Source: Aeromonas lusitana (GTDB taxonomy: Bacteria > Pseudomonadota > Gammaproteobacteria > Enterobacterales > Aeromonadaceae). Taken from it: DNA of 64,000 nucleotides. Each line of letters starts with the position of its first letter. Position 1 is the first letter of the stretch. Made by a program: the position numbers and the translations under genes. The notes under the pieces were generated by a model. It saw nothing but the letters and a program-made list of their open reading frames with translations. It was not told where the DNA came from and searched no databases. The DNA lies in assembly GCF_002812985.1 (NCBI RefSeq), contig NZ_PGCP01000013.1, forward strand, positions 1-64,000, read 5' to 3'. Shown piece after piece: positions 36,557 through 45,032 of the stretch.

Positions 36557-37716
36557 GGCCGCATCTCCATGTCATCGTCCTGGATTGGCTTGCCTTGCTC
36601 CAGAGTCACCTTGTCCTGTTCGTTCAGGCCGCTGACCACCTCGATCTTGATGTCATCCTTCATGCCGGTCTTGATGGCGCGGGTCTCCTTTTGCTCATCG
36701 TCTTTGAGCAGGGTGACTTCATATTCGTTGTCGCCAAGCTTCTTGCCGAGGGCGGTCTGGGGAATGGCCAGCACCTGCTTGCGCTCCCCCAGCACTATGG
36801 TGACCTGGGTGGTCATGGCTACCCTCAGCTGATGATCCGGGTTGGGGACATCGAACAGGGCATAGTAGTAGATGGCCGCGTTGCTGGTGGTCGTGGTGCT
36901 GGCGGTCTGCTCGTTGATGTTGGTGGGGGCCAGCTCGACGGTGCGCAAGGTGGCGTGATAGCGGGTGTCAGGATCCCCTATCAGGGTGAAGTAGACCGGC
37001 ATGCCGGCCCTGACCTTGGTCACGTCGGCCTCGGAGATCTGGGCCTTGACCGTCATGGTGTCCAGGTTGGCGAGTTTGAGCAGGGTCGGCACCGTCTGGC
37101 TGGCGGCCAGGGTCTGGCCCTGACGGGTCACGATGGAGACCACAGTGCCGTCCATGGGGGCCTGGATACGGTTATAGCCAAGCTCCGTCTTGGTACGCTC
37201 CACCTTGATGAGGGCGTTGTCGATGTCGGCCTGGGCGCTTTGCAACTCGGCCCTGGTGACCGCCAGCTGCGCCTCTGCACTCTCCAGATCGGCGCGGGAG
37301 CTCGCCTCCTGCTTGAACATCTGCTGCTGGCGGCGCCAGGCCAGCTCGTTTTGCTTGAGCTGTGCCTGCTTGATCTTGAGCTGGGCGCGGCGGCTGGCGA
37401 GATCCGCCTCTGCGGTCTTGAGGTTGTTCTGGGCTATCAGGGGGTCAATTTCTGCCAGCAGATCCCCCTGCTTGACCTGCTGCCCGGCCTCGACTGCGAG
37501 ATAGGTAACCTGGCCCGAGACCTGGGCGCCCACGTCCACCTGCTCTATGGCCTGCAGGACGCCGCTTGCCAGCACGGTCTGCTCCACGTCCTGGCGCGTC
37601 ACGGCAGCGGTCAATACGGGATCTGGTTTCTTGTGGGGCCATGCCAGCCAGACGAGGATGGCGAGTGGAACCAGGACGAACAGGGCTATCTTGCCCTGCT
37701 TGGGGAGAGTCTTCAT
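36553..37716 (-). CDS. macA: MacA-type periplasmic adaptor
   Basis: 387 residues. A single N-terminal membrane anchor (KIALFVLVPLAILVWLAW) is followed by a lipoyl/beta-barrel region split by a coiled-coil hairpin at about 98-178 (ASRRAQLKIKQAQLKQNELA and the following AQLAVTRAELQSAQADIDNA). VDVGAQVSGQVTYLAVEAGQQVKQGDLLAEIDP and YNRIQAPMDGTVVSIVTRQGQ are the two lipoyl halves. It bridges MacB and the outer membrane factor and stimulates the ATPase. First gene of the operon; its stop overlaps macB. Confidence 0.94.
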   Translation of the reverse strand: MKTLPKQGKIALFVLVPLAILVWLAWPHKKPDPVLTAAVTRQDVEQTVLASGVLQAIEQVDVGAQVSGQVTYLAVEAGQQVKQGDLLAEIDPLIAQNNLKTAEADLASRRAQLKIKQAQLKQNELAWRRQQQMFKQEASSRADLESAEAQLAVTRAELQSAQADIDNALIKVERTKTELGYNRIQAPMDGTVVSIVTRQGQTLAASQTVPTLLKLANLDTMTVKAQISEADVTKVRAGMPVYFTLIGDPDTRYHATLRTVELAPTNINEQTASTTTTSNAAIYYYALFDVPNPDHQLRVAMTTQVTIVLGERKQVLAIPQTALGKKLGDNEYEVTLLKDDEQKETRAIKTGMKDDIKIEVVSGLNEQDKVTLEQGKPIQDDDMEMRP

Positions 37717-37937
37717 TTTTCACCTGAGGGAAGCGTGCGAAGGCGTGCAAGGGCAATATCCTGCAGCAAACGGGGCTTAAACAAAAGCGAGCAATGTGTA
37801 AGAAATCGTGTAGATGAAGTTGTCATTAACGGACGGGCCAGGCCGGGAAGCCGGTTGCTTGTGAAGGGGTAAAGTGGGGCCGGCATCAACAAGATGGGAT
37901 CAAAACGGGGAAGAGGGGAGCGACACCCAGTAAAAGG

Positions 37938-37962
37938 AAGGCCCGCCGATGGGGCGGGCCTT
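37938..37962 (-). terminator. Terminator after universal stress protein gene
   Basis: AAGGCCCGCC (37938-37947) and GGCGGGCCTT (37953-37962) form a perfect 10-bp stem with a 5-base loop, 20 bases past the stop. On the minus strand it is followed by CCTTTTACT. Confidence 0.8.
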
Positions 37963-37981
37963 GGATGACTAACCAGAGGGG

Positions 37982-38422
37982 TTAACCGACGGCCTTGAGC
38001 TGTTCGGCATAGGGCTCGTGGCAGATCTGGATATCGATGGGCAGCTTGTAGATGAGCAGGCGAGCCAGGGATCCCTCCATCCAGTGGTGACGGCTGCCAA
38101 TCAGCAGCAGATCCATGGGGTGCGCGGTCAGCCAACGTTTCAGATCAGGTACCACGTCATCCACCACCAGACACTGGTAATCCACCGGGTGGTGCAACTG
38201 GGTGATGAGCTGACTGATGGTGGCCTTGGCGTCCAGGGTGCCCTGGGCACTGCGCTCCTCCAGAGACAGTGACAGGCTGTTTTGACGTATCTTGCTGCTG
38301 TGAGTCAGGTGCAACAGGGTCAGTTCGGCCCCCATGCCTTGCGCCAGTTGACTGGCCTTGGCCAGCGTCTCCTGCTCGTAATCCTTGCCTTCCAGCAACA
38401 GCACTATATTGGTCGGGGTCAT
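37982..38422 (-). CDS. Universal stress protein family
   Basis: 146 residues with a UspA-like alpha/beta fold. It begins TNIVLLLEGKDYEQETLAKASQLAQGMGAELTLLHL and ends with MDLLLIGSRHHWMEGSLARLLIYKLPIDIQIC, the usual last strand and helix. In ATP-binding members the loop is GxxGxxxxxxGS; here it is GSRHHWMEGS, so ATP binding is uncertain. Start 38422 has AAGGAG about 8 bases upstream; the frame continues upstream without homology. The stress type cannot be inferred. Confidence 0.85.
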   Translation of the reverse strand: MTPTNIVLLLEGKDYEQETLAKASQLAQGMGAELTLLHLTHSSKIRQNSLSLSLEERSAQGTLDAKATISQLITQLHHPVDYQCLVVDDVVPDLKRWLTAHPMDLLLIGSRHHWMEGSLARLLIYKLPIDIQICHEPYAEQLKAVG

Positions 38423-38733
38423 AAGCAGTTCTCCTTGGCAGGTGCGGGTCAAGGGGAAGGGGCACTCGCCTGCATCATCCAGAACCCGCAAAATGTCAGA
38501 TCAAACGAACCGTTGTGCTCTCGTCAGCGTCACTCCCTGTCGGAGTGTCGCGGCGTGCTTGGTGCGTTTACATCATCATAACAGATTGAGTTGAATGGAA
38601 AATGAAGGAATTGTTACGGTCAGGTTGCGGCTGGATTCGATGTGGTACCGGCAGCCCCCATGCCGATGGCATGAGGGTGTAGCCGCGAGGCAGATAGCGG
38701 CGAGTCAGTGATGTACCAAGGTAGGCCTGCCGT
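38423..38733. other. Intergenic region between usp and ppaC
   Basis: About 310 bases including the usp promoter region. No gene or clear hairpin with a T run is seen. Confidence 0.35.
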
Positions 38734-39615
38734 TCAGGCGAAGTAGCTGGCGAGCCAGGGGAGCCCTTCCTTTTTGCGGCTGACGGCGCCAGCCAGCTGA
38801 ACCGGATCCGCTGGCAACAGGCCCTTGCTGGCGAAGAAGAGTTGGCTGTTCCCTTTGGCTAGATCTGTCAGCATCAGCACATAGCCATCCAGCTTGTCCC
38901 TCGTCAGGCGATCGGTCATGGCCTGGTAGAGCTCGGCGGTGCGGGCCTCTATCTCGGCCGGGTTCATCACGCAGATCTGGCTGACCATGAGGGAGTGGCC
39001 GGCTATCTGGTAGGCCTTCTCGTCGGCGACCAGGGCCTCGCACAGGGGCATGTCCCCGATCTGGGTACGGCGCTCCAGCAGGGTCTGGGCGAAAGGCGCC
39101 AGGCTGAGATCCGCGATGGGCAGCAGTCGTTCGACCGCCAGCCTGTCCTGCGCCGTGGTGGTGGGGGAGGTGAAGTTGAAGGTGTCGCTGACGATGGCCC
39201 CCAGCAGCAGCCTTGCCTGGGCGCGGGACAAGTCATCATAACCCATCAGCTCCAGCAGCACTGTGGCGCTGCAGCCCACCGCCCTCACCCAGGCATCGAG
39301 GGGGCCACGGGTGATCAGGGTGCCGATGCGATGGTGATCGATGAGCCCCTGCACATCGGCATCGGCCAGCCCTTCGGGTCCCTGCTCCAGCTCGCTGAAA
39401 TCCACCAGAAAGACAGGTTTGTCGGCCACGCTACCAGTGAACACGGGAGGTGCCTCGACCCCTGCCGTCTCCAGGATGAAGCGCGTCTCGGCGATGGGTG
39501 TGCCGAGGGCGAAGGCCTGGGCGGTGCGACCCTGGCCATTGAGCCAGTCGGCGGTGACCAGCGCGGTGCAGATGCTGTCGCTGTCGGGGTTCTTGTGACC
39601 AAACACATGAAGCAT
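38734..39615 (-). CDS. ppaC: Manganese-dependent inorganic pyrophosphatase (family II)
   Basis: 293 residues, slightly shorter than the usual 305-310. DHH-superfamily motifs are all present: FGHKNPDSDSICTAL (7-13 region, metal ligands His and Asp), VDFSELEQGPE, LIDHHRIGTL (DHH), GAIVSDTFNFTSPTTTAQD, and the C-terminal SRKKEG (substrate Arg-Lys-Lys). It hydrolyses pyrophosphate in the cytoplasm. Start 39615 (MLHVFGHKNP) is chosen because AGGA lies upstream and the family begins there; the frame is open to 39672. No genetic partner is evident. Confidence 0.94.
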   Translation of the reverse strand: MLHVFGHKNPDSDSICTALVTADWLNGQGRTAQAFALGTPIAETRFILETAGVEAPPVFTGSVADKPVFLVDFSELEQGPEGLADADVQGLIDHHRIGTLITRGPLDAWVRAVGCSATVLLELMGYDDLSRAQARLLLGAIVSDTFNFTSPTTTAQDRLAVERLLPIADLSLAPFAQTLLERRTQIGDMPLCEALVADEKAYQIAGHSLMVSQICVMNPAEIEARTAELYQAMTDRLTRDKLDGYVLMLTDLAKGNSQLFFASKGLLPADPVQLAGAVSRKKEGLPWLASYFA

Positions 39616-39917
39616 GGGGGAGTCCTGATGTCGGGGTGAGCGCCTTGGCGGCATGAGGCTGCCAAGCGCCATGGTTAAAGAGGAGTATAGGGTCGAGGCG
39701 GCGCGGGATTGAGTCAGCGCCTGTGTCGATACACTCTACTGCCGGGGCGACACGGGTTCAATATCGGCCGGCTACCGCTCGAATAAGCGGGTTGTGACAT
39801 CCATAGATGCTTTGGTAGAGGAAGTGAATGGAAAAATAAATGATATGCAGTCAAATATTCTGAAATCAGTCGTGCAATGCAGGCGGGAGGGGAACTGAGC
39901 CTCTCCCGCCCGGCATG
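39616..39917. other. Intergenic region between ppaC and recN
   Basis: About 300 bases, AT-rich around 39800-39870. It includes GGGAGAGGCTCAGT-like sequence directly after the recN stop, possibly half of a terminator hairpin (GGCGGGAGGGG...CCTCTCCCGCC, 39880-39911). No gene seen. Confidence 0.35.
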
Positions 39918-41582
39918 TCAGGAGGCGAGCAATTCCCGCGCATTGGCCAGGGTGTTGTCGGTGATCTGATCGCCACCCAGCAGGCGAGCCAGCTCGTTGA
40001 GGCGTGCCTTGGGATTGAGCGCCTGCATCTGGGTCTCCGTGGTCTTGCCATCCGTGTGCTTGCTGACCACCATGTGCTGGTGGCCCTTGCCCGCCACCTG
40101 GGGCAGGTGAGTGACCACCATCACCTGGGTGGACTCACCGAGCTGGCGCAAGAGGCGACCGACCACGGCCGCGGTCGGGCCGCTGATCCCCACGTCCACT
40201 TCATCGAAGATGAGGGTGGGCGTGGAGACCTTGCGGGCGCTGATCACCACGATGGCGAGGCTGATCCGCGACAGCTCGCCGCCGGACGCCACCTTGCCAA
40301 GGGGCTGTATGGGCTGGCCCGGGTTGGTGGTGACCATAAATTCCACTCGATCGATCCCGAGGGGCGACAGGCTGCTCTGGGCATCGGGGCGAACCTCGAT
40401 GGCAAAGCGGCCATCCGGCATGGCCAGCTCGTGCATGCTGCTGGTCACCTTGGCGCCTAGCTCCTCGGCGTAGCGCTGGCGGCTCTGGCTTAGCACCTCT
40501 GCCGCCTGCACGAAGGCCTGACGCGCCTGGGCCAGCTCGTCTTCCATCCCCTCCAGGCGCTGCTCGTCCGAGTTGAGGCGGGCGAGATCCCCTGCCAGCT
40601 CCTGATGATAGAGGGCCAGATCTGCCGGTTTGACATGGTGCTTGCGGGCCAGGTTGATGGCCTTGGAGAGGCGGGCCTCCAGCTCGTTGAAGCGCTCGGG
40701 ATCCAGCTCCAGCCGATCCAGATAGCTGCGCAGCTCGCTGTGACTCTCCTGCACGCCGATCAGGGCCTCGTTGAGCATGCCGAGCACGTTGCCAAGGCGG
40801 CTGTCCATGCCGACCAGAGTCTCGGCCCTGTCTACCGCCACCTGCAGCAGGCCGGCGATGGTGGTCTCTTCGTTGTCATAGAGCAAGTCGAGGCAATAGC
40901 CGCACTCCTGCATCAGCTCGGTGCCGTTGGCCAGACGCTGGTGCTCCTCCTCTATGGCTTCAAACTCCCCGGGCTGGAGGGAAAATTCGTCCAGCTCCTG
41001 CACCTGGTACTCGATCAGCTGACGGCGCGCCTCGCGCTGCTGCTGCTCGGCCTTGAGGCGATTGAGCTCGTTTTGCAGCTGGCGCCACTGCTGGTAGTGA
41101 TGACGCACTTCGTCCAGCAGCAGGTGGTGGCCTGCGTAGCCATCCAGCAGGGCAAGCTGGTAATCGGGCTTGAGCAATAACTGATGGGCATGCTGGCCAT
41201 GCACGTTGACCAGCAGCTGTCCCAGGTTCTTGAGCTGCACCAGGGGGACGGGCACCCCGTTGATGTAGCTGCGCGAGCGCCCCTCGGCGGAGAGCACGCG
41301 GCGAACGATACATTCTCCTTCGTTTTCCAGCTCGTTGGCGGTGAGCCAGGCACGGGCCGCCGGGTTGCCGTTCAGCAGGAAGCGGGCACTGACTTCGGTC
41401 TTGTCGCTGCCGGGTCGCACCATGCTGGCTTCGGCCCGCTCCCCCAGACAGAGGCCGAGCGCGTCGATGGCAATGGACTTGCCCGCGCCGGTTTCCCCTG
41501 TGATGCAGGTCATGCCGGGTTGCAGATCGAGTTCGAGAAACTTGACGATGGCGAAGTTGTTGACGGTCAGTTGGCTCAGCAT
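39918..41582 (-). CDS. recN: DNA repair ATPase RecN
   Basis: 554 residues (E. coli RecN 553), SMC-like. Walker A is GETGAGKS at 29-36. A long coiled coil occupies about 155-370. The C-terminal signature and Walker B are VASGGELSRISLAIVVI and PTLIFDEVDVGISGPTAAVVG. It acts in recombinational repair of double-strand breaks. A LexA box at 41610-41625, 28 bases upstream of the start, shows SOS control. In E. coli recN follows nadK directly; here a diguanylate cyclase gene on the opposite strand separates them. Confidence 0.95.
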   Translation of the reverse strand: MLSQLTVNNFAIVKFLELDLQPGMTCITGETGAGKSIAIDALGLCLGERAEASMVRPGSDKTEVSARFLLNGNPAARAWLTANELENEGECIVRRVLSAEGRSRSYINGVPVPLVQLKNLGQLLVNVHGQHAHQLLLKPDYQLALLDGYAGHHLLLDEVRHHYQQWRQLQNELNRLKAEQQQREARRQLIEYQVQELDEFSLQPGEFEAIEEEHQRLANGTELMQECGYCLDLLYDNEETTIAGLLQVAVDRAETLVGMDSRLGNVLGMLNEALIGVQESHSELRSYLDRLELDPERFNELEARLSKAINLARKHHVKPADLALYHQELAGDLARLNSDEQRLEGMEDELAQARQAFVQAAEVLSQSRQRYAEELGAKVTSSMHELAMPDGRFAIEVRPDAQSSLSPLGIDRVEFMVTTNPGQPIQPLGKVASGGELSRISLAIVVISARKVSTPTLIFDEVDVGISGPTAAVVGRLLRQLGESTQVMVVTHLPQVAGKGHQHMVVSKHTDGKTTETQMQALNPKARLNELARLLGGDQITDNTLANARELLAS

Positions 41583-41609
41583 GGTCTCATCCTGTCTAGA
41601 CTCAAATAA

Positions 41610-41625
41610 CTGTACGTTTGAACAG
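41610..41625 (-). promoter_or_regulatory. recN: LexA (SOS) box of recN
   Basis: CTGTACGTTTGAACAG keeps the full CTGT-N8-ACAG palindrome of gamma-proteobacterial LexA boxes, centred about 35 bases upstream of recN. An adjacent CAGTATATACTG (41623-41634) is also palindromic and could be a second, weaker site, as E. coli recN has more than one. Confidence 0.85.
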
Positions 41626-41807
41626 TATATACTGGATGTTTATACATGGCGAGTGGGCCAGATTCAATCCTTGTGCGGGGAAGCGGGGCGATCCAGTTAT
41701 TGATAAGGCACTAATATAGAGGCTGGATGGCAAGGGGCGGTTCGCTCATTGCGCCGGCAGAGGGTCACGGACGAGGGCCCGCCGGCGCTCCATGTTAAGG
41801 ACAAATC

Positions 41808-42992
41808 ATGATGATCCACACGCCGACCCTGTTGTTGCTCTCGCTGGCAATCAACCTGATGTCGGCGTCACTCATGCTGTTTATCCATCATATCAAGCCG
41901 GATCGCCGCAACTTCCTGCTGTGGGCCTGCTCGGCCTTTGCCTTCTCCGGTTCTATCCTGCTGCTCAGCCTGGGGGCCCTGACCGATCAGCTGGCGCTGG
42001 GGCTCTTCTTCGGGGGCCTGGTCTCCCTGATAAGCGTGTTGTTGCTGCTGGCCGGGTTTTACGCCCTCTATCAGCAGTCGTCCGAGGTGCGTCTCACCCG
42101 CCGATTCGTGATCCTGTTGCTGCTGGGGTATGTGATCCTGGCAAGCGTGCTCGAGATCAGGCTGGTGCTGGCCTGCATGGAGGCGCTCCTCTATCTGTGG
42201 TGCGCCTGTCTCATCTTCTCCCTCAGCCACAATCGGCAGCGAATACTCTACATCGTCTCCTGCATCTACCTGCTGCACTTCGTGGTGTTGCTGAGCCAGA
42301 GCATTGCCCTGCTGATCGGCGCCCCCGGTGCCGAGCCGGGAGGGGAGGACTGGCTGCTGGATGCCGTCTTCTTCATGCACATGATCCTGACCGTGGGCTC
42401 TGTGCTGCTGCTGCCCCTGATGGCCTATATCGAGACGGAGAGCGAGCTTACCGCCTTGTCGGAGCGGGATCCGCTCACCGAGCTGCTCAACCGGCGAGGC
42501 TTGTTCAAGCTGGGCAGCCGTTATTGTCTGGGGGAAGAGGCCCACGAGCAGCCGCTGTGCGTGGTGGTGCTCGACATCGATCACTTCAAGCAGGTCAATG
42601 ACAACTTCGGCCATCACTGCGGGGACGAGGTGATCCGTTTCGTGGCCCAGATCCTGCTGTCAGAGTCGCGCCAGGGGGATCTGATCGGCCGGATCGGCGG
42701 GGAGGAGTTCGCCATCATCATGCCGGGGGTCAATGGTCCGGATGCACGCTCCATCTGCGATCGCATCCGCACCCAGGTAGAGCAGCGCTCGGCGCAAGGG
42801 GCCTGCCATCCGTGCACCGGGGTGACGGTGAGCGTGGGCGGTGTCTGCGCCCATGCCAAGGGGGCGGATCTCGATCACCTGTTGGGCCGGGCGGATGCGG
42901 CCATGTATCGGGTCAAGCAGAACGGGCGCAACGGGGTGCAATTTGCCTCCGGGCCCGATCGGCTCAGGCTGGTGGATACCAGCGAGGTCTAG
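41808..42992 (+). CDS. Membrane-bound diguanylate cyclase (GGDEF domain)
   Basis: 394 residues. The N-terminal half has six to seven membrane helices (about 5-215) without a named sensor domain. The C-terminal GGDEF domain (about 225-380) contains RDPLTELLNRRGLF, VVLDIDHFKQVNDNFGHHCGDEVI and the active loop RIGGEEFAIIMPG (GGEEF, catalytically competent). RxxD for the inhibitory site is not evident at the usual place before GGEEF (SRQGDLIGRIGGEEF). It makes cyclic di-GMP, which favours biofilm over motility. AAGGA lies 6 bases before the ATG. Inserted between recN and nadK on the opposite strand. Confidence 0.92.
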   Translation: MMIHTPTLLLLSLAINLMSASLMLFIHHIKPDRRNFLLWACSAFAFSGSILLLSLGALTDQLALGLFFGGLVSLISVLLLLAGFYALYQQSSEVRLTRRFVILLLLGYVILASVLEIRLVLACMEALLYLWCACLIFSLSHNRQRILYIVSCIYLLHFVVLLSQSIALLIGAPGAEPGGEDWLLDAVFFMHMILTVGSVLLLPLMAYIETESELTALSERDPLTELLNRRGLFKLGSRYCLGEEAHEQPLCVVVLDIDHFKQVNDNFGHHCGDEVIRFVAQILLSESRQGDLIGRIGGEEFAIIMPGVNGPDARSICDRIRTQVEQRSAQGACHPCTGVTVSVGGVCAHAKGADLDHLLGRADAAMYRVKQNGRNGVQFASGPDRLRLVDTSEV

Positions 42993-43027
42993 GTGTTGCT
43001 GGGCCGGCGCGGCTCAGCCCCTGCTTG

Positions 43028-43912
43028 TCAAAACAGCTTGCTGCCCCAGCCGAGCTTGTTGCGCAGCACGTGGAAGTAGCTGTAATCGAGCGGATGCACC
43101 AGGTGCAGCTTGTGCTGGCTCTTCTTGATGAGGATCTCGTCCCCCGGATGTACCGCCAGGGTCACCTGACCGTCACAGCTCACCTGCATGGCGTCGTCCT
43201 GATTGTCGGGGGAGACCAGCAGCCGCACCTCGCTGTCCGCGTCCAGTACGATGGGGCGGCTGCTCAGGGTGTGCGGGAACATGGGCACCAGCGTGATGGC
43301 GTTCAGCTTGGGGGTGAGGATGGCGCCCCCCGCCGACAAGGAGTAGGCGGTGGAGCCGGTTGGTGTCGCCACTATGATGCCGTCCGAGCGCTGGCTGTAC
43401 ATGAAGCTGCCATCGATATAGACCTCGAACTCGATCATGTGGGCGATTTTGCCCGGGTGCAGCACCGCCTCGTTGACCGCTAGGTTGCTGGACTTGCGCT
43501 CGCCGTGACGATAGACGGCGGCCTCCAGCAGGAAGCGGTGCTCGCTCTTGAAGTGGCCGGACAGCACCTGCTCCAGCGGCAGCAAATAATCCTGGGGCGA
43601 GAGATCGGTCAGGAAGCCAAGATTGCCCCGGTTCACCCCGATCACCGCCACGTCAAAGCGGGACAACACCCGCGCCGCCCCCAGCATGTTGCCATCGCCG
43701 CCGACCACGATGGCGAGATCCGCCTGCTCCCCGAGCTGTACCAGATCCATCACGTTGTCACCCAGGAGCCCCAAGGTCTGGGCGACCCGACTCTCGAGCA
43801 GCACCCGAAAGCCACGGGTGCTCAGGTATTGATAGAGGCCGCTGAGGGTCTGGTTGGCCCCCTCATGATGGGGTTTGCCGATGAGGGCAACGGTTTTGAA
43901 CGGAGAATCCAT
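43028..43912 (-). CDS. nadK: NAD kinase
   Basis: 294 residues (E. coli 292). Conserved [15 protein letters not shown] (GGDG ATP/NAD site), [23 protein letters not shown] and [21 protein letters not shown] (the family NE/D and TPTGSTAY motifs). It phosphorylates NAD to NADP. It is divergent from grpE, as in E. coli. The recN gene that normally follows it is displaced by the diguanylate cyclase. No clear ribosome site precedes ATG 43912, but homology starts there. Confidence 0.95.
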   Translation of the reverse strand: MDSPFKTVALIGKPHHEGANQTLSGLYQYLSTRGFRVLLESRVAQTLGLLGDNVMDLVQLGEQADLAIVVGGDGNMLGAARVLSRFDVAVIGVNRGNLGFLTDLSPQDYLLPLEQVLSGHFKSEHRFLLEAAVYRHGERKSSNLAVNEAVLHPGKIAHMIEFEVYIDGSFMYSQRSDGIIVATPTGSTAYSLSAGGAILTPKLNAITLVPMFPHTLSSRPIVLDADSEVRLLVSPDNQDDAMQVSCDGQVTLAVHPGDEILIKKSQHKLHLVHPLDYSYFHVLRNKLGWGSKLF

Positions 43913-44063
43913 AGGTTATCGGGTCTGGGACAAGTATTGAGGGGAGTATACCGCGCTTTGACGGGGATTTGTCTGTCTCCATGCCAGCCTGGCTGATCCC
44001 GGCCTGAACGGCGGCAAAATGGTGTTCTTGTGGGGGCCATTGCCCATGACATGGGCTTTTCCC

Positions 44064-44092
44064 CTTGAAAGCGGGGGCTGCGTCCCCATAAT
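44064..44092 (+). promoter_or_regulatory. grpE: Sigma-32 promoter of grpE
   Basis: CTTGAAA (44064-44070), a 13-base spacer and CCCCATAAT (44084-44092) match the RpoH consensus CTTGAAA-N13-CCCCATnT very well. It lies about 65 bases upstream of grpE. Confidence 0.88.
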
Positions 44093-44155
44093 AGCGGCAT
44101 TGAGCGCAGTCCCCTGACTAATTGATTGAAGTAACCCCTGAATATTGGAGATGTC

Positions 44156-44731
44156 ATGAACCACGAAGAACAAAAGGTTGAAGCGATGGAGCAAGTGGAA
44201 GCCCAGCCAGTCGAGCCGACCGATGTAGACAGTGAAGTGACAGCCGAGCAGGCCCGCATTGCCGAACTGGAAGCCCAGCTGGAGGCGGCGCAACAAGCGG
44301 CTGCCGACGAACGTGAGCGCGCCGTGCGTGCCGTCGCCGAGATGGAAAACCTGCGCCGCCGCGCCGCCCAGGACGTAGAGAAGGCTCACAAGTTCGCGCT
44401 GGAGAAATTCGCCGCTGAACTGCTGCCGGTGCTGGACAACCTGGAGCGCGCCATCGAGCTCGCCGACAAGGAGAACGAAGCCCTCAAGCCCATGATCGAA
44501 GGGGTCGAGCTGACCCTCAAATCCATGCAGGGCGGGGTGGCCAAGTTCGGCTTGGTGGCGCTGGATCCGCAGAACCAGCCGTTCGACCCCAATGCCCATC
44601 AGGCGATGAGCATGATCGAGAATGCGGAGCTGGCGCCGAACACCGTCATCGCCGTGATGCAGAAGGGCTACGAGCTCAACGGCCGCGTCATTCGCCCGGC
44701 CATGGTGATGGTGTCCAAGGCCCCGGCCTGA
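44156..44731 (+). CDS. grpE: Nucleotide exchange factor GrpE
   Basis: 191 residues (E. coli 197). An acidic, Glu/Gln-rich N-terminal helix (about 20-75) is followed by [42 protein letters not shown] and the beta domain [20 protein letters not shown] ending, here [18 protein letters not shown]. It exchanges ADP for ATP on DnaK. GGAG lies about 5 bases before the ATG. It is separated from dnaK by a terminator and its own heat-shock promoters. Confidence 0.96.
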   Translation: MNHEEQKVEAMEQVEAQPVEPTDVDSEVTAEQARIAELEAQLEAAQQAAADERERAVRAVAEMENLRRRAAQDVEKAHKFALEKFAAELLPVLDNLERAIELADKENEALKPMIEGVELTLKSMQGGVAKFGLVALDPQNQPFDPNAHQAMSMIENAELAPNTVIAVMQKGYELNGRVIRPAMVMVSKAPA

Positions 44732-44747
44732 AGCCATCTGATAAGAG

Positions 44748-44773
44748 AGCCCGCCGCTCGGCGGGCTTTTTAT
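44748..44773 (+). terminator. Terminator after grpE
   Basis: AGCCCGCCG (44748-44756) and CGGCGGGCT (44759-44767) form a tight hairpin followed by TTTTATT. Confidence 0.88.
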
Positions 44774-44845
44774 TGGTGTCAGCGCTGCTTGAATAAACTC
44801 TTTCGGCGAAGTTGACACACTTGATACGGTTTTTTCAGTGTGGGG

Positions 44846-44874
44846 CTTGAAGCGTGCGCTTGTGACCCCATATA
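44846..44874 (+). promoter_or_regulatory. dnaK: Sigma-32 promoter P1 of dnaK
   Basis: CTTGAAG (44846-44852), a 13-base spacer and CCCCATATA (44866-44874) fit the RpoH consensus with one mismatch. It would give a leader of about 150 bases that can fold: CGGCATC 44891-44897 with GATGCCG 44929-44935, enclosing GCGCT/AGCGC. Confidence 0.82.
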
Positions 44875-44939
44875 GGTGACAAGGCCACGGCGGCATCCCG
44901 AGTGCGCTCCTTAGCGCGACAAGAATTTGATGCCGGGAG

Positions 44940-44969
44940 CTTGAAAGCCACAGTGGCAGGCCCCACCTA
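44940..44969 (+). promoter_or_regulatory. dnaK: Possible second sigma-32 promoter P2 of dnaK
   Basis: CTTGAAA (44940-44946), a 14-base spacer and CCCCACCTA (44961-44969). The -35 is perfect and the -10 slightly off consensus. It lies about 60-90 bases upstream of dnaK. E. coli dnaK also has more than one heat-shock promoter. Confidence 0.6.
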
Positions 44970-45032
44970 GCCGTTAACGTATTTAAGGCGAGTACCTCGC
45001 CAGTTTATTCAAAGTATTTGGAGATTCGTCAA

